DNA from: Lysobacter_K koreensis
Lineage (GTDB): Bacteria > Pseudomonadota > Gammaproteobacteria > Xanthomonadales > Xanthomonadaceae
Length of the DNA: 64,000 bases
Direction of reading: 5' to 3'
Assembly: GCF_042677045.1 (NCBI RefSeq)
Contig: NZ_JBHTIH010000003.1
Coordinates: 682,001-746,000, forward strand
Part shown: positions 52,794 through 61,704 of the stretch, in pieces
Layout of the letters: every line of letters begins with the position of its first letter
How positions within the stretch are numbered: the stretch's first letter is position 1
Notes under the pieces: generated by a model
Database searches by the model: none
Told to the model about the DNA's origin: nothing
Seen by the model: only the letters and a program-made list of their open reading frames with translations
Program-made: the position numbers and the translations under genes

Positions 52794-52860
52794 GGGGCGG
52801 GTTTCGACCCGCCTCCTTTCCACCGCGATGCAAGCCCCACGGCGGGTCGAAACCCGCCCC
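52794..52860. repeat. 20-bp inverted repeat, second copy of the REP-like palindrome
   Basis: GGGGCGGGTTTCGACCCGCC (52794-52813) and its exact reverse complement (52841-52860) flank a 27-nt loop. It shares GGGCGGGTTT-C-(A/G)ACCCGCC with the element at 27791-27847. It occupies almost all of the ibaG-murA gap, so it will fold in the common transcript just before the murA ribosome binding site. Confidence 0.85.
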
Positions 52861-52873
52861 AACGAGAATTCAC

Positions 52874-54163
52874 ATGCAGAAGATTGTGGTCGAGGGCGGC
52901 CAGCCGCTCCAGGGCGAAGTGCTGATCTCCGGCGCCAAGAATGCGGTGCTGCCGATCCTGTGCGCGACGTTGCTGGCCGACGGCCCGGTCGAGATCAGCA
53001 ACGTCCCGCACCTGCACGACGTGGTGACGACGGCCAAGTTGCTGGCCGAACTGGGCGCCGGCATCACCATCGACGAAGGCACCCTGATCGTTGACGGAAA
53101 GACCGGCAAGGGCAGCGGCATCACCGTCGATCCGACCACGGTGCACAGCCAGGTGGCGTCCTACGAGCTGGTCAAGACCATGCGCGCCTCGGTACTGGTG
53201 CTCGGGCCGCTGCTGGCGAAGTACGGCACCGCCGAAGTGTCGTTGCCCGGCGGCTGCGCGATCGGCTCGCGCCCGGTCGACCTGCACATCAAGGGGCTGC
53301 AGGCGCTCGGCGCGCAGATCACGGTCGAGGACGGTTTCATCAAGGCGCATGCGAAGCGCTTGAAGGGCGCGCGCCACGTGTTCGACATCGTCAGCGTCGG
53401 CGCCACCGAGAACGTGCTGATGGCGGCCACGCTGGCCGAAGGCACGACCGTGCTCGAGAACACGGCGATGGAGCCGGAGATCGTCGACCTGGCCGAGTGC
53501 CTGAAGGCGATGGGCGCGCGGATCGAAGGCGCGGGCAGCAACCGCATCGTCATCCACGGCGTCGAGCGCCTGCACGGCGGCAAGCACCAGGTGGTGCCCG
53601 ACCGCATCGAGACCGGGACGTTCCTGGTCGCAGCGGCGATGACCGGCGGCCGCATCACCGTGCGCCGCGCGCGCCCGGACACGATGGACGCGGTGCTCGA
53701 CAAGCTCAAGGAGGCCGGCGCGGAGCTGGATTGCGACGGCGACCGCATCACCCTCGACATGGGCGGCCGCCGGCCGCGCGCGGTCAACCTCACCACCGCG
53801 CCGCACCCGGCATTCCCGACCGACATGCAGGCGCAGTTCATGGCGATGAACTGCATTGCCGATGGCGTGGGCGTGATCAACGAGACGATCTTCGAAAACC
53901 GCTTCATGCACGTCAACGAACTGCTGCGGCTGGGTGCCGACATCCGCGTCGACGGCCACACCGCGGTGGTGCGCGGCGTGCCCAAGCTCAGCGGCGCCCC
54001 GGTGATGGCCACCGACCTGCGCGCCTCGGCTTCGCTGATCCTGGCCGGGTTGGTCGCCAGCGGTGAAACCGTGATCGACCGCATCTACCACCTCGATCGC
54101 GGCTACGAGAACATCGAGGAGAAGCTGTCCGGGCTCGGCGCGCGGATCAAGCGGATTGGGTGA
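52874..54163 (+). CDS. murA: UDP-N-acetylglucosamine 1-carboxyvinyltransferase
   Basis: A 429-residue enzyme for the first committed step of peptidoglycan synthesis. The active cysteine C128 is in LPGGCAIGSRPVDLH, so it is the fosfomycin-sensitive type. K22-N23 (ISGAKNAVLP) and R-containing PDRIETGTFLVAAA are intact. It is about ten residues longer than E. coli MurA because of an insert around residues 76-88 (KTGKGSGITV). Stop TGA 54161-54163 is followed at once by a bulged hairpin. Confidence 0.97.
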   Translation: MQKIVVEGGQPLQGEVLISGAKNAVLPILCATLLADGPVEISNVPHLHDVVTTAKLLAELGAGITIDEGTLIVDGKTGKGSGITVDPTTVHSQVASYELVKTMRASVLVLGPLLAKYGTAEVSLPGGCAIGSRPVDLHIKGLQALGAQITVEDGFIKAHAKRLKGARHVFDIVSVGATENVLMAATLAEGTTVLENTAMEPEIVDLAECLKAMGARIEGAGSNRIVIHGVERLHGGKHQVVPDRIETGTFLVAAAMTGGRITVRRARPDTMDAVLDKLKEAGAELDCDGDRITLDMGGRRPRAVNLTTAPHPAFPTDMQAQFMAMNCIADGVGVINETIFENRFMHVNELLRLGADIRVDGHTAVVRGVPKLSGAPVMATDLRASASLILAGLVASGETVIDRIYHLDRGYENIEEKLSGLGARIKRIG

Positions 54164-54530
54164 GCCACGGCGCTTGCGAGCCACCGGCTCGCGCCGTGGC
54201 GAACGCCCGAAGCGCTGCGCGCGCAGGGCTGGCGCGCGAGTTCAATCCGATCGCGATAAATTCCGCCTGGCTGGCTCGCGCCTTGGCGAACGCCCGGAGC
54301 GCTACGCGCGCAGGGCCGGACGCGCGAGTTCGATCCAGTAGCAACGAAATCCCGCCAAGCTGGCTCGCATGCCGCCGAACGCCCGGAGCGCTGCGCGCGC
54401 AGGGCCGGACGCGCGAGTCCGGTCCGGTCGCGATGGAAGAAGCAGCACTGGCTCGCGCCGTGGGGAACGCCCGTAGCGCTACGCGCGCAGGGCCGGACGC
54501 GCGAGTTCGATCCAGTCGCGCGGTACAGTC
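54164..54530 (+). repeat. Structured repeat array 3, four units of about 88 bp
   Basis: GAACGCCCG boxes lie at 54201, 54288, 54377 and 54465. The first unit keeps the complete hairpin I directly after the murA stop: outer stem GCCACGGCGC/GCGCCGTGGC (54164-54173/54191-54200), 5'-side bulge TTGC (54174-54177), inner stem GAGCC/GGCTC and loop ACC. Later units keep only the 3' half (GGCTCGC...TGG). Each box opens a conserved block of about 44 bp ending GGACGCGCGAGTTC, with 43-45 bp of more variable DNA between blocks. This array and the terminator at 54574-54602 are all I see in the 462-bp gap after murA. Confidence 0.85.
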
Positions 54531-54573
54531 GGGCTGATGTGTAGACAATCCAAAGCGATGAAACACGGACCTA

Positions 54574-54602
54574 TAAAAAAGCCCCGCAAATGCGGGGCTT
54601 CT
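54574..54602 (-). terminator. Intrinsic terminator of the DUF3108/purNM side
   Basis: AAGCCCCGC-ATTT-GCGGGGCTT on the minus strand is followed by TTTTATAG. It lies 24 bp beyond the stop of the last minus-strand gene; the A-run on the other side also makes it weakly bidirectional. Confidence 0.9.
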
Positions 54603-54625
54603 TCATCGCGCGGCTTGAGCGGCGC

Positions 54626-55315
54626 TCAGCGCACCGATTTCACCCGCAGGTCGATCGCGTCCTGGCCGTCCTTGCGCTGCAGGATGCGCGCCGGCACCGG
54701 CATGCCTTCGACCACCCAGGCGATGGTCTGCTTGCCGCCGTCGGTGTTCATGACCTTGGTCGCCTGCTTGGACTTGCCGCCGACGTTGATCTGCTCCTTG
54801 CCGGCGACGGTGTAGTGGAGTTGCTTGACGCGCCCGTCCTCCACCATGCGGTAGCGCAGCGGCTTGCCAGCGGCGAGGTCACGCACCAACGCTAGGTTGA
54901 TCAGCAACGCATCCATGTCACCCGCCTGCAGTTTGATCGGGCCGGCACGCTCGGGCTTGACGTCGCCGGTCCAGCTGGCGACGCCGCGCGACCAGTCGTA
55001 GGTCGCATTCTTGTTGGACTTCTTGACCAGCACCTTGGTCGAATCGCTGCCCGACAGCGGACGCCATTGCCCGCCGTTCTCCTCGAACGTGGTGGTCTGG
55101 TTGAGGTCGGCGAGCTGGTTCTTGACGCTCAAGGTGTAAAGCCAGCGGCCACCACCGGCCGGGGCCAGGGTCATGCGGCCGTTGCCCTGCATGCCCATGT
55201 AGCTGGCCTGGTAATCGGCGGTGAACGGTTCCATCGCGAGCGCGGGCGCGCTGGCGGCCGTGAGGGCTGCGGCGATCAACAGGCCACGCATCTTCGAACT
55301 CGTCATCGTCATCAT
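54626..55315 (-). CDS. DUF3108 periplasmic protein (copy 2)
   Basis: A 229-residue protein with a signal peptide (about 1-28, PALAMEPF) and a DUF3108 domain: FTADYQASYMGMQGNGRMTLA, TYDWSRGVASWTGDVKPER, LQAGDMDALLINLALVRDLAAGKPLRYRMVEDGRVKQLHYTV. Function unknown. Several Met codons are available at the N-terminus; ATG 55315 overlaps the stop of the previous paralogue by 4 bp and is taken. Confidence 0.87.
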   Translation of the reverse strand: MMTMTSSKMRGLLIAAALTAASAPALAMEPFTADYQASYMGMQGNGRMTLAPAGGGRWLYTLSVKNQLADLNQTTTFEENGGQWRPLSGSDSTKVLVKKSNKNATYDWSRGVASWTGDVKPERAGPIKLQAGDMDALLINLALVRDLAAGKPLRYRMVEDGRVKQLHYTVAGKEQINVGGKSKQATKVMNTDGGKQTIAWVVEGMPVPARILQRKDGQDAIDLRVKSVR

Positions 55316-56040
55316 TGAATTCCCTTGTATTCGACCAGGCGCAGGTCGTAAGTGTCCTGGCCGTTCTCGCGTTGCAGCATGCGGATCGGCGTCGGCACGC
55401 CATCGACCACCCAGATCACGGTTTCTTCGTTGCCAGCCTGCACGCGGGTAACGCGCATGGCGTTGTAGTTCATGTCGCCGACGGTCATCGGTTCGAGCTG
55501 CTCGGCGACGGTGTAGTGGTGGTCACGGACCCGGCCGTCATCGACGAACCGGTAGTGCAGGGCTTTTCCGGGTTGCGCGTCGCGAATCACGGCCAGGTTG
55601 ATCAGCAGGCCACTCATGTCGCCGTCGCGCAGCGGCACGGCGGCGGTGCGGGTTTTCTTGACGTCGCCCTTCCAACGGGCTTTGCGTAACTGCCAATCGT
55701 AGGTGCCGGTGGTGCTCTTGCGCGTGAACAAGGTCTTGCGCACCGTGCCCTGGCTCAGCGGGCGGTAAGTTTCACCGACCGTATCGAACACGGTGCTCTG
55801 CTCGGCATTGATGCCGGCGATCCTGAACAGCCCGGTGCCGCGCATGCCCAGGTCCACGCGCCAACGCTGCGGATCGTTCTTGACGACCTGCATGGTGGCC
55901 GCGCCGAGCGTCTTGCCGCCGTTGAGCACGTGGTAGTCGGCAACGAAGGATTCCAGTGCCTGCGCGGGCACGCTGCACAGCAGCGCGGCGCCGGCGAGCA
56001 GCAGGGAAGAGAGCAAGGTCGGTCGGTTGCGGTCGGTCAT
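55312..56040 (-). CDS. DUF3108 periplasmic protein (copy 1)
   Basis: A 242-residue protein with a signal peptide (about 1-28, VPAQALESF) and a DUF3108 domain: FVADYHVLNGGKTLGAATMQVVKNDPQRWRVDLGM, TYDWQLRKARWKGDVKKTR, LRDGDMSGLLINLAVIRDAQPGKALHYRFVDDGRVRDHHYTV. It is clearly paralogous to the next gene over the whole domain (shared TYDW, W-GDVK, DM--LLINLA--RD). It lies 25 bp after purN. Confidence 0.87.
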   Translation of the reverse strand: MTDRNRPTLLSSLLLAGAALLCSVPAQALESFVADYHVLNGGKTLGAATMQVVKNDPQRWRVDLGMRGTGLFRIAGINAEQSTVFDTVGETYRPLSQGTVRKTLFTRKSTTGTYDWQLRKARWKGDVKKTRTAAVPLRDGDMSGLLINLAVIRDAQPGKALHYRFVDDGRVRDHHYTVAEQLEPMTVGDMNYNAMRVTRVQAGNEETVIWVVDGVPTPIRMLQRENGQDTYDLRLVEYKGIQ

Positions 56041-56065
56041 CGGTTGAATTGGATGCGCAAGAAAA

Positions 56066-56728
56066 TCAGTGCGTGGCGGTCAGTCGGTCGTGGTCGTCGA
56101 GCCGCAACGGCGCCGGCAACAGCTGGCCATCCAAACACACGCCGTGCGCGCCCAAGGTGACGCGACCGTCGCAGAGCAACCGCGTGGCCGCGACCAGCAA
56201 CGGATGCTCACGTTGCAGCACCCGCGCGGCCAGCGTCGCGGCATCGTCGCCGTCCAGCACCGGCACGCGCGCTTGCGCGATCACCGGGCCGCCGTCGAGT
56301 TCCGCGGTGACGTAGTGCACGCTGCTGCCGTGCACGCGCGCGCCGGCGGCGAGCGCCTGCTCGTGGGTGTGCAGGCCCTTGAAGGCGGGCAGCAGCGAGG
56401 GGTGGATGTTGATCATGCGGCCGCGGTGGGCATCGACCTGGAGTTCGCCGAGGAGCCGCATGTATCCCGCACAGACGATGAGATCGGGCTGAACCTCGTC
56501 GATGCGGCTGAACAGGTGTTCATCGTAGGCAGCGCGGGTGGCGAAATCGCGCGGCCGGCAGGCGACGGCCGCCACGCCCGCAGCGCGCGCCAGGTCGAGC
56601 GCGCGCGCACCGGGTCGATCCGAGAACACGCCGACGATTTCAGCGTCCAGCGTGCCGCCGGCGATCGCGTCGAGCAGTGCCTGCAGGTTGCTGCCGCGGC
56701 CCGAGGCCAGCACCGCGATCCTTCGCAT
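56066..56728 (-). CDS. purN: Phosphoribosylglycinamide formyltransferase
   Basis: A 220-residue enzyme transferring formyl from 10-formyl-THF to GAR. RIAVLASGRGSNLQALLDAI, the catalytic N-H-D set in MINIHPSLLPAFKGLHTHEQAL and GSSVHYVTAELDGGPVIAQ are intact. ATG 56728 lies 5 bp after purM; the longer frame starts inside purM. Confidence 0.96.
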   Translation of the reverse strand: MRRIAVLASGRGSNLQALLDAIAGGTLDAEIVGVFSDRPGARALDLARAAGVAAVACRPRDFATRAAYDEHLFSRIDEVQPDLIVCAGYMRLLGELQVDAHRGRMINIHPSLLPAFKGLHTHEQALAAGARVHGSSVHYVTAELDGGPVIAQARVPVLDGDDAATLAARVLQREHPLLVAATRLLCDGRVTLGAHGVCLDGQLLPAPLRLDDHDRLTATH

Positions 56729-56733
56729 CGCGC

Positions 56734-57795
56734 TCAGCCGATGCGGACGCGTTCGCTGCCGTTGGCCGTTACCACCGCGCCGATCGCGCGATGGGCTAGG
56801 CCGAGGCGGTCGAGTTGCGTGCCGATCGCGGCCACGTCGGCGGGCGCCACCACCAGCACGAAGCCGACGCCGCAGTTGAAGGTGCGCCACATTTCCTCGC
56901 GCGGCACCGAGCCTTCGCGCTGCAGCCAGTCGAACACCGGCGGCAGCACGAGCGCCGACGCCTCGATATCCAGGCCCAGGCCGTCGGGGATCACCCGGAT
57001 GATGTTCTCGGTGAGGCCGCCGCCGGTGATGTGCGCCATCGCGTTGATCCGGTGCGCGCCGTCATTGGCGCGCAGCAGTTCGAGGATCGGCTTCACGTAC
57101 AGCGCGGTCGGCGCCATCAGCGCGTCTTCCAGGCTCACGCCACCCACGTCCTCGCCCAGCGGGCTGCCGGCGCGGGCGAGAATCTTGCGGATCAGCGAGT
57201 AGCCGTTGGAATGCGGGCCGCTGGAGGCGATGCCGAGCAGCACGTCGCCGGCGCGGACCTTGCTGCCGTCGAGGATCTGCGACTTCTCGACCGCCGCCAC
57301 GCAGAAGCCGGCCAGGTCGTATTCGCCCGGCGGGTACATGTCGGGCATCTCGGCGGTCTCGCCGCCGATCAGCGCGCAACCGGCCAGTTCGCAGCCGCGC
57401 GCGATGCCGCCGACCACCGCGACCGTGGTGTCGACGTGCAGCTTGCCGGTGGCGAAGTAGTCGAGGAAGAACAGCGGTTCGGCGCCCTGCACCAGCACGT
57501 CGTTGACGCACATGCCGACCAGGTCGATGCCGATGGTGTCGTGGCGGCCGAGTTGCTGCGCGAGCTTGAGCTTGGTGCCGACGCCGTCGGTGCCCGAGAC
57601 CAGCACCGGCTCGCGGTACTTGCCCGACAGGTCGAACAGCGCGCCGAAGCCGCCCAGGCCGCCCATCACCTCGGGCCGGAAGCTGCGCTTGACCAGCGGC
57701 TTGATGCGTTCGACCAGTTCGTTGCCCGCGTCGATGTCGACGCCGGCGTCGCGGTAGGTCAGTGGGGTGGGGGCAGGGGGGGCGGGGACGGTCAC
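56734..57795 (-). CDS. purM: Phosphoribosylformylglycinamidine cyclo-ligase
   Basis: A 353-residue AIR synthetase: LTYRDAGVDIDAGNELVERI, GTDGVGTKLKLAQ, DLVGMCVNDVLVQGAEPLFFLDYFATGKL, GGETAEMPDMYPPGEYDLAGFCV and AHITGGGLTENI are intact. GTG 57795 is the likely start, about 10 residues before the conserved YRDAGV; the upstream frame has no better start. purM-purN operon, divergent from the DUF2066 gene. Confidence 0.95.
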   Translation of the reverse strand: MTVPAPPAPTPLTYRDAGVDIDAGNELVERIKPLVKRSFRPEVMGGLGGFGALFDLSGKYREPVLVSGTDGVGTKLKLAQQLGRHDTIGIDLVGMCVNDVLVQGAEPLFFLDYFATGKLHVDTTVAVVGGIARGCELAGCALIGGETAEMPDMYPPGEYDLAGFCVAAVEKSQILDGSKVRAGDVLLGIASSGPHSNGYSLIRKILARAGSPLGEDVGGVSLEDALMAPTALYVKPILELLRANDGAHRINAMAHITGGGLTENIIRVIPDGLGLDIEASALVLPPVFDWLQREGSVPREEMWRTFNCGVGFVLVVAPADVAAIGTQLDRLGLAHRAIGAVVTANGSERVRIG

Positions 57796-57988
57796 GAGGG
57801 CCTGCGCGGGCGCGGTGGCGGAAAGTGCGGCGATTTTAGCAGCCTCGCGCAGGGTGGCCGGCGGCGCGCACGGGCGATCGGCGCAGGCGCGGGAAGCCGG
57901 CCGTGGCCGCCTGCAGCAGCCCGTCATGGACGCGCCGCCGCCACTGCGGCACCATTTCCGGCAGATTTCTTCGAATCAGGGACGCACG

Positions 57989-59113
57989 ATGCCCACCATG
58001 AGCGGCGCGATGACTGGCGCAAGGGTTGCTGCGAGCGTTGCCAGGACCAAGGCGCTGGGGCTGGCGATCGCGCTGGCCATCCTGCTGCTGGCGAGTTTCG
58101 TGGCGACGGCCCAGCGCGTCGAAGGCGACCGCGCTGCCGCGCAAGGCGTGTACTCGGCGGAGATCCAGGTCAACGGCCAGGGCGAGGCGCAGCGCAACAC
58201 GGCGTTTGCGCGCGGCCTGGCGCAGGTGCTGGCCAAGCTCAGCGGCGACCGCGCGGCGGCCGGGCGCCCGGGCGTCGGCCAGGAACTGCGCCGCGCCAGG
58301 GACTACGTCGACGGCTACGACTACCGCCAGGACGAAGGCGTGTCGGCCAGCGGCGCCCCCAGCTTCAAGACCACCCTGGTGATCCGCTACGACGCCGACG
58401 AGGTCAACGAGCTCGCCTCGACCCTCGGCCTGCCGCTGTGGCCGCAACCGCGACCCAAGCCGGTGCTGTGGCTGGCGATCGACGACGGCAGCGGTCCGCG
58501 CCTGGTCGGCCTGGGCAAGTCCGATGCCGCGCGTTCGACCCTCAACCGTGCGCTCGAGCGTGGCTACAAACTCGGCCTGCCGGCGGGCAACGCCGCCGAG
58601 CAGGCGGTGGTCGGCGCGATCTGGCGCGGCGACAGCGCCGCGGTGGCGCGCGCCTCGGCGCGCTACAGCCCGCCGATGCAGCTGATCGGCAAGCTCTACC
58701 GCGACAAGAAGGATGGCTGGAGCGCCGACTGGATCTTCGTCGACAAGGGCAAGGTGCTGTCGCGGTGGTCGAGCAACGACCGCGACGCGCGCCGGGCGAT
58801 GGCGGCCGGTGCCGATGGTGCCGCCGATGCGCTGATGCGCCGCTACGCCAAGCCCGGCAAGGGCGCCGGCCCGCCCGGGCGCTACGCGATCGAATTCACC
58901 GGAATCGACAGCAGCGACGACTTCATCCGCCTGTCGGGCTACCTGCAGAAGCTGGCGGTGGTGCGGCGGATCACCCCGGTGCGCGCGACCCCGCAAGGCG
59001 TGGTGTTCGAGCTGGAGCTGGTCAGCGGCCTGGCCGGCTTCAAGCGCGCCACCGACGGCGATGGCGTGATCGACGCCAGCGAAGGCGACGCGCCCAGCTA
59101 CCGGTTGCGCTGA
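57989..59113 (+). CDS. DUF2066 protein
   Basis: A 374-residue protein with an N-terminal hydrophobic helix (about 23-40, signal or anchor), then the DUF2066 block: VYSAEIQVNGQGEAQRNTAFARGLAQVLAKLSGDRAA, YDYRQDEGVSASGAPSFKTTLVIRYD and PKPVLWLAIDDGSGPRLVG. Function unknown; the gene sits between purM and perM-hda in many gammaproteobacteria. AGGGA precedes ATG 57989. Stop and next start overlap (TGATG). Confidence 0.85.
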   Translation: MPTMSGAMTGARVAASVARTKALGLAIALAILLLASFVATAQRVEGDRAAAQGVYSAEIQVNGQGEAQRNTAFARGLAQVLAKLSGDRAAAGRPGVGQELRRARDYVDGYDYRQDEGVSASGAPSFKTTLVIRYDADEVNELASTLGLPLWPQPRPKPVLWLAIDDGSGPRLVGLGKSDAARSTLNRALERGYKLGLPAGNAAEQAVVGAIWRGDSAAVARASARYSPPMQLIGKLYRDKKDGWSADWIFVDKGKVLSRWSSNDRDARRAMAAGADGAADALMRRYAKPGKGAGPPGRYAIEFTGIDSSDDFIRLSGYLQKLAVVRRITPVRATPQGVVFELELVSGLAGFKRATDGDGVIDASEGDAPSYRLR

Positions 59114-60291
59114 TGGAGGCGTCGAACTCGCTGTTCGAGATCGCCCGCTTCCTCAAGCGCCTGCAGTGGGCGGCGGTCGGGCTCGGGGTGTGCTGGCTGG
59201 TGTGGTTGCTGGCGCCGGTGCTGACTCCGTTCGTGATCGCGGCGATGCTCGGCTGGCTCGGCGATCCGCTGGTCGACCGGCTGCAGCGCACCGGGCGCTC
59301 GCGCAACGTCGCGGTGACCCTGGTGTTCACGCTGATGGCGTTGCTGGTGCTGCTGGCGCTGCTGATCCTGGTGCCGCTGATCGAGCGCCAGATCGCGACC
59401 CTGGTCGAGTCGCTGCCGCGCTACCGCGACTGGTTCATCGGCACCGCGCTGCCCTGGGTCGAGGCCAAGACACGCCTGCAACTGACCACCTGGTTCGACC
59501 TGGACCACCTGATCGAGCTGGTGCGAAGCAACTGGGAGCGCGCCGGTGGCGTCGCGACCACGATGCTGGGCTACCTGTCGCGTTCGGGCTTCGCGGTGCT
59601 GGCCCTGGTCGCCAATGTCGCGCTGCTGCCGGTGCTGGCGTTCTTCTTCCTGCGCGACTGGGACGTACTGGTCGCGCGCGCCGCGTCGCTGGTGCCGCGC
59701 GACCACCTGGCCACGGTGAGCCGGCTGGCGCGCGAGTCGAGCGACGTGCTCGGCGCGTTCCTGCGCGGGCAGTTCCTGGTGATGCTGGTGCTCGGCGTGA
59801 TGTACGGGCTGGGGCTGTGGGCCGTGGGCCTGGACCTGGGGCTGCTGATCGGCATCATCGCCGGCCTGTTCACGTTCGTGCCCTACCTCGGTCCGGCCAG
59901 CGGCATCATCCTGGGCACGATCGCGGCGCTGGTGCAGTACGGCGACTGGCAGCACGTCGCCGGTGTGCTGGCGGTGTTCGGCATCGGCCAGGTGATCGAA
60001 AGCTACTGGCTGACCCCGAAACTGGTCGGCGACCGCATCGGCCTGCACCCGGTGGCGGTGATCTTCGCGGTGCTGGCCGGCGGGCAGCTGTTCGGCTTCC
60101 TGGGCATGCTGTTGGCGCTGCCGGTGGCGGCGATCGCGAACGTGCTGCTGCGCTATGCGCAGGAGCGCTATACCAGCAGCCGCCTGTACGCGGGCGAGCA
60201 TCCGACGATCGTGCTCGATTCGTATGTGGGCGCGCCGCTGGCCGCGCCGGGAAACACGCCGGAAAGCAGGCGGGAGCCCGGCGAAGCTTGA
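59113..60291 (+). CDS. AI-2E transporter/PerM family permease
   Basis: A 392-residue membrane protein with about seven to eight helices. Family blocks: APVLTPFVIAAMLGWLGDPLVDRLQR, LLPVLAFFFLRDWD, FLRGQFLVMLVLGVMYGLGLW, GLFTFVPYLGPASGIILGTIAALV and VIESYWLTPKLVGDRIGLHPV. Substrate unknown; the family includes AI-2 exporters and Na+/H+ antiporters, so the name is only structural. A hydrophilic tail of about 35 residues follows the last helix. Confidence 0.92.
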   Translation: MEASNSLFEIARFLKRLQWAAVGLGVCWLVWLLAPVLTPFVIAAMLGWLGDPLVDRLQRTGRSRNVAVTLVFTLMALLVLLALLILVPLIERQIATLVESLPRYRDWFIGTALPWVEAKTRLQLTTWFDLDHLIELVRSNWERAGGVATTMLGYLSRSGFAVLALVANVALLPVLAFFFLRDWDVLVARAASLVPRDHLATVSRLARESSDVLGAFLRGQFLVMLVLGVMYGLGLWAVGLDLGLLIGIIAGLFTFVPYLGPASGIILGTIAALVQYGDWQHVAGVLAVFGIGQVIESYWLTPKLVGDRIGLHPVAVIFAVLAGGQLFGFLGMLLALPVAAIANVLLRYAQERYTSSRLYAGEHPTIVLDSYVGAPLAAPGNTPESRREPGEA

Positions 60292-60980
60292 GCACGCAGC
60301 TGCCGCTGGCGCTGCGCTACCCGCCCGACCAGCGCCTGGAAACCTACGTGGCCGCGCCCGCCGGGGCGTTGCCGCAGTTGCGCGCGCTGGCGACCGAGCC
60401 CGCCGGCGACTGGCTGCTGCTGGCCGGTCCGCCGGCAGTCGGCAAGACCCACCTGCTGCTGGGCACGTGCGCCGCGGCCGATGCCACCGGCCGCCGCGCC
60501 GCCTACCTGCCGCTGGCCGCCGCCGCCGGGCGCCTGCGCGAGGCGCTCGACGCGCTGGAGGGCAACGACCTGCTGGCGCTGGACGGCATCGAGGCGATTG
60601 CCGGGAATCGCGACGACGAGGTCGCGCTGTTCGACGCCCACAACCGCGCGCGCGCCGCGGGCACCGCGTTGCTCTACGCCGCGCGCGAGCAGCCCGATGC
60701 GCTCGCGCTCGGCCTGCCGGACCTGCATTCGCGGCTGTCGCAATGCACGCGCATCACCCTGGCACCGCTCGACGATGCCGGCCGCCGCGAGGTATTGCGC
60801 CAGCGCGCGCAGCGCCGTGGCCTGGTGCTGGAGGACGCCGCGCTCGACTGGCTGCTCAAGCGCGTCGGCCGTGACCTGGCGTCGTTGACCGGGCTGCTGG
60901 ACCGGCTCGACCGCGCCTCGCTGGCGGCGCAGCGGCGCATCACCGTGCCGTTCCTGCGGCAGGTGCTGGGGTTCGACTAG
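60288..60980 (+). CDS. hda: DnaA regulatory inactivator Hda
   Basis: A 230-residue DnaA-like AAA+ protein: STQLPLALRYPPDQRLETYVA, Walker A LLAGPPAVGKTHLL (about 45-58), Walker B DLLALDGIEAI and the arginine-containing sensor segment DLHSRLSQC. With the DNA clamp it stimulates ATP hydrolysis by DnaA to prevent re-initiation. The clamp-binding motif QLPLAL is at residues 4-9. TTG start overlaps the perM stop (TTGA), suggesting coupled, low-level translation. Confidence 0.92.
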   Translation: MSTQLPLALRYPPDQRLETYVAAPAGALPQLRALATEPAGDWLLLAGPPAVGKTHLLLGTCAAADATGRRAAYLPLAAAAGRLREALDALEGNDLLALDGIEAIAGNRDDEVALFDAHNRARAAGTALLYAAREQPDALALGLPDLHSRLSQCTRITLAPLDDAGRREVLRQRAQRRGLVLEDAALDWLLKRVGRDLASLTGLLDRLDRASLAAQRRITVPFLRQVLGFD

Positions 60981-60995
60981 CGGCGAGGCAGCGCG

Positions 60996-61703
60996 CTACG
61001 CCTGCGCGCGCAGTTGCGCATCCAGCTCGGCCAGGCGCTGCGGCGTGCCGACGTCGGTCCAACGGCCGGGGTGGTAGTCGCCGGTGATGTGGCCGCCCGG
61101 CATCAGCGCCTTGAGGATCGGCGCCAGCCGGAAGCGCGGTGGTTGCCGGTCCACGCCCGGTTCCGAACCGACCATGTCGCGCCACCGGTCGAGCAGTTGC
61201 GGGCGGTACACGCCAAAGCCGGCATAGGTCAGCAGCTGGGCACCGTCGGCGCGCACGTGGCCGCCGTCGTCGAGCGCGAAATCGCCGTGGCTGGCGTGGC
61301 CCGGACGGTCGACCATCACCAGGTGCGCCAGGCCCGCGGGTTCGCGCGGCAGGCGCGCGAAGTTGTAGTCGGTCCAGATGTCGCCATTGACCAGCACGAA
61401 GGGCTCGCTGCCGAGCAGCGGCAGCGCGTGCAGCATGCCGCCGCCGGTCTCCAGCGGCGTGTCGCCTTCGTAGGAGTAGTGCAGGCGCAAGCCCCATGCC
61501 GCGCCGTCGCCCAGCGCCTCGGGAAATTTCGCGGCCAGCCAGCTGGTGTTGACCACCACGTCGCGCACGCCAAGCGCGGCCAGGCGTTCGAGGTGCCACG
61601 CGATCAGCGACTTGCCGCCGACTTCGAGCAGTGGTTTGGGCGTGTGGTCGGTCAACGGCCGCATGCGTTCGCCGAGGCCGGCGGCGAAGATCAGCGCCCT
61701 CAT
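60996..61703 (-). CDS. murU: N-acetylmuramate alpha-1-phosphate uridylyltransferase
   Basis: A 235-residue nucleotidyltransferase: ALIFAAGLGERMRPLTDHTPKPLLEVGGKSLI (UTP-binding loop), ETGGGMLHALPLLG, FVLVNGDIWTDYNF (metal Asp) and the C-terminal YHPGRWTDVGTPQRL. Together with AmgK, whose gene ends 1 bp upstream, it recycles cell-wall MurNAc to UDP-MurNAc, bypassing MurA and giving intrinsic fosfomycin tolerance in pseudomonads. Confidence 0.93.
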   Translation of the reverse strand: MRALIFAAGLGERMRPLTDHTPKPLLEVGGKSLIAWHLERLAALGVRDVVVNTSWLAAKFPEALGDGAAWGLRLHYSYEGDTPLETGGGMLHALPLLGSEPFVLVNGDIWTDYNFARLPREPAGLAHLVMVDRPGHASHGDFALDDGGHVRADGAQLLTYAGFGVYRPQLLDRWRDMVGSEPGVDRQPPRFRLAPILKALMPGGHITGDYHPGRWTDVGTPQRLAELDAQLRAQA

Positions 61704-61704
61704 C

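Noticed and set aside
54201..54510. CRISPR array
   Set aside because: Blocks of about 44 bp at regular spacing look CRISPR-like, but the intervening sequences share GGCTCGC and GATCC segments with each other, the blocks are very GC-rich with family resemblance to arrays 1 and 2, and no cas genes are present.
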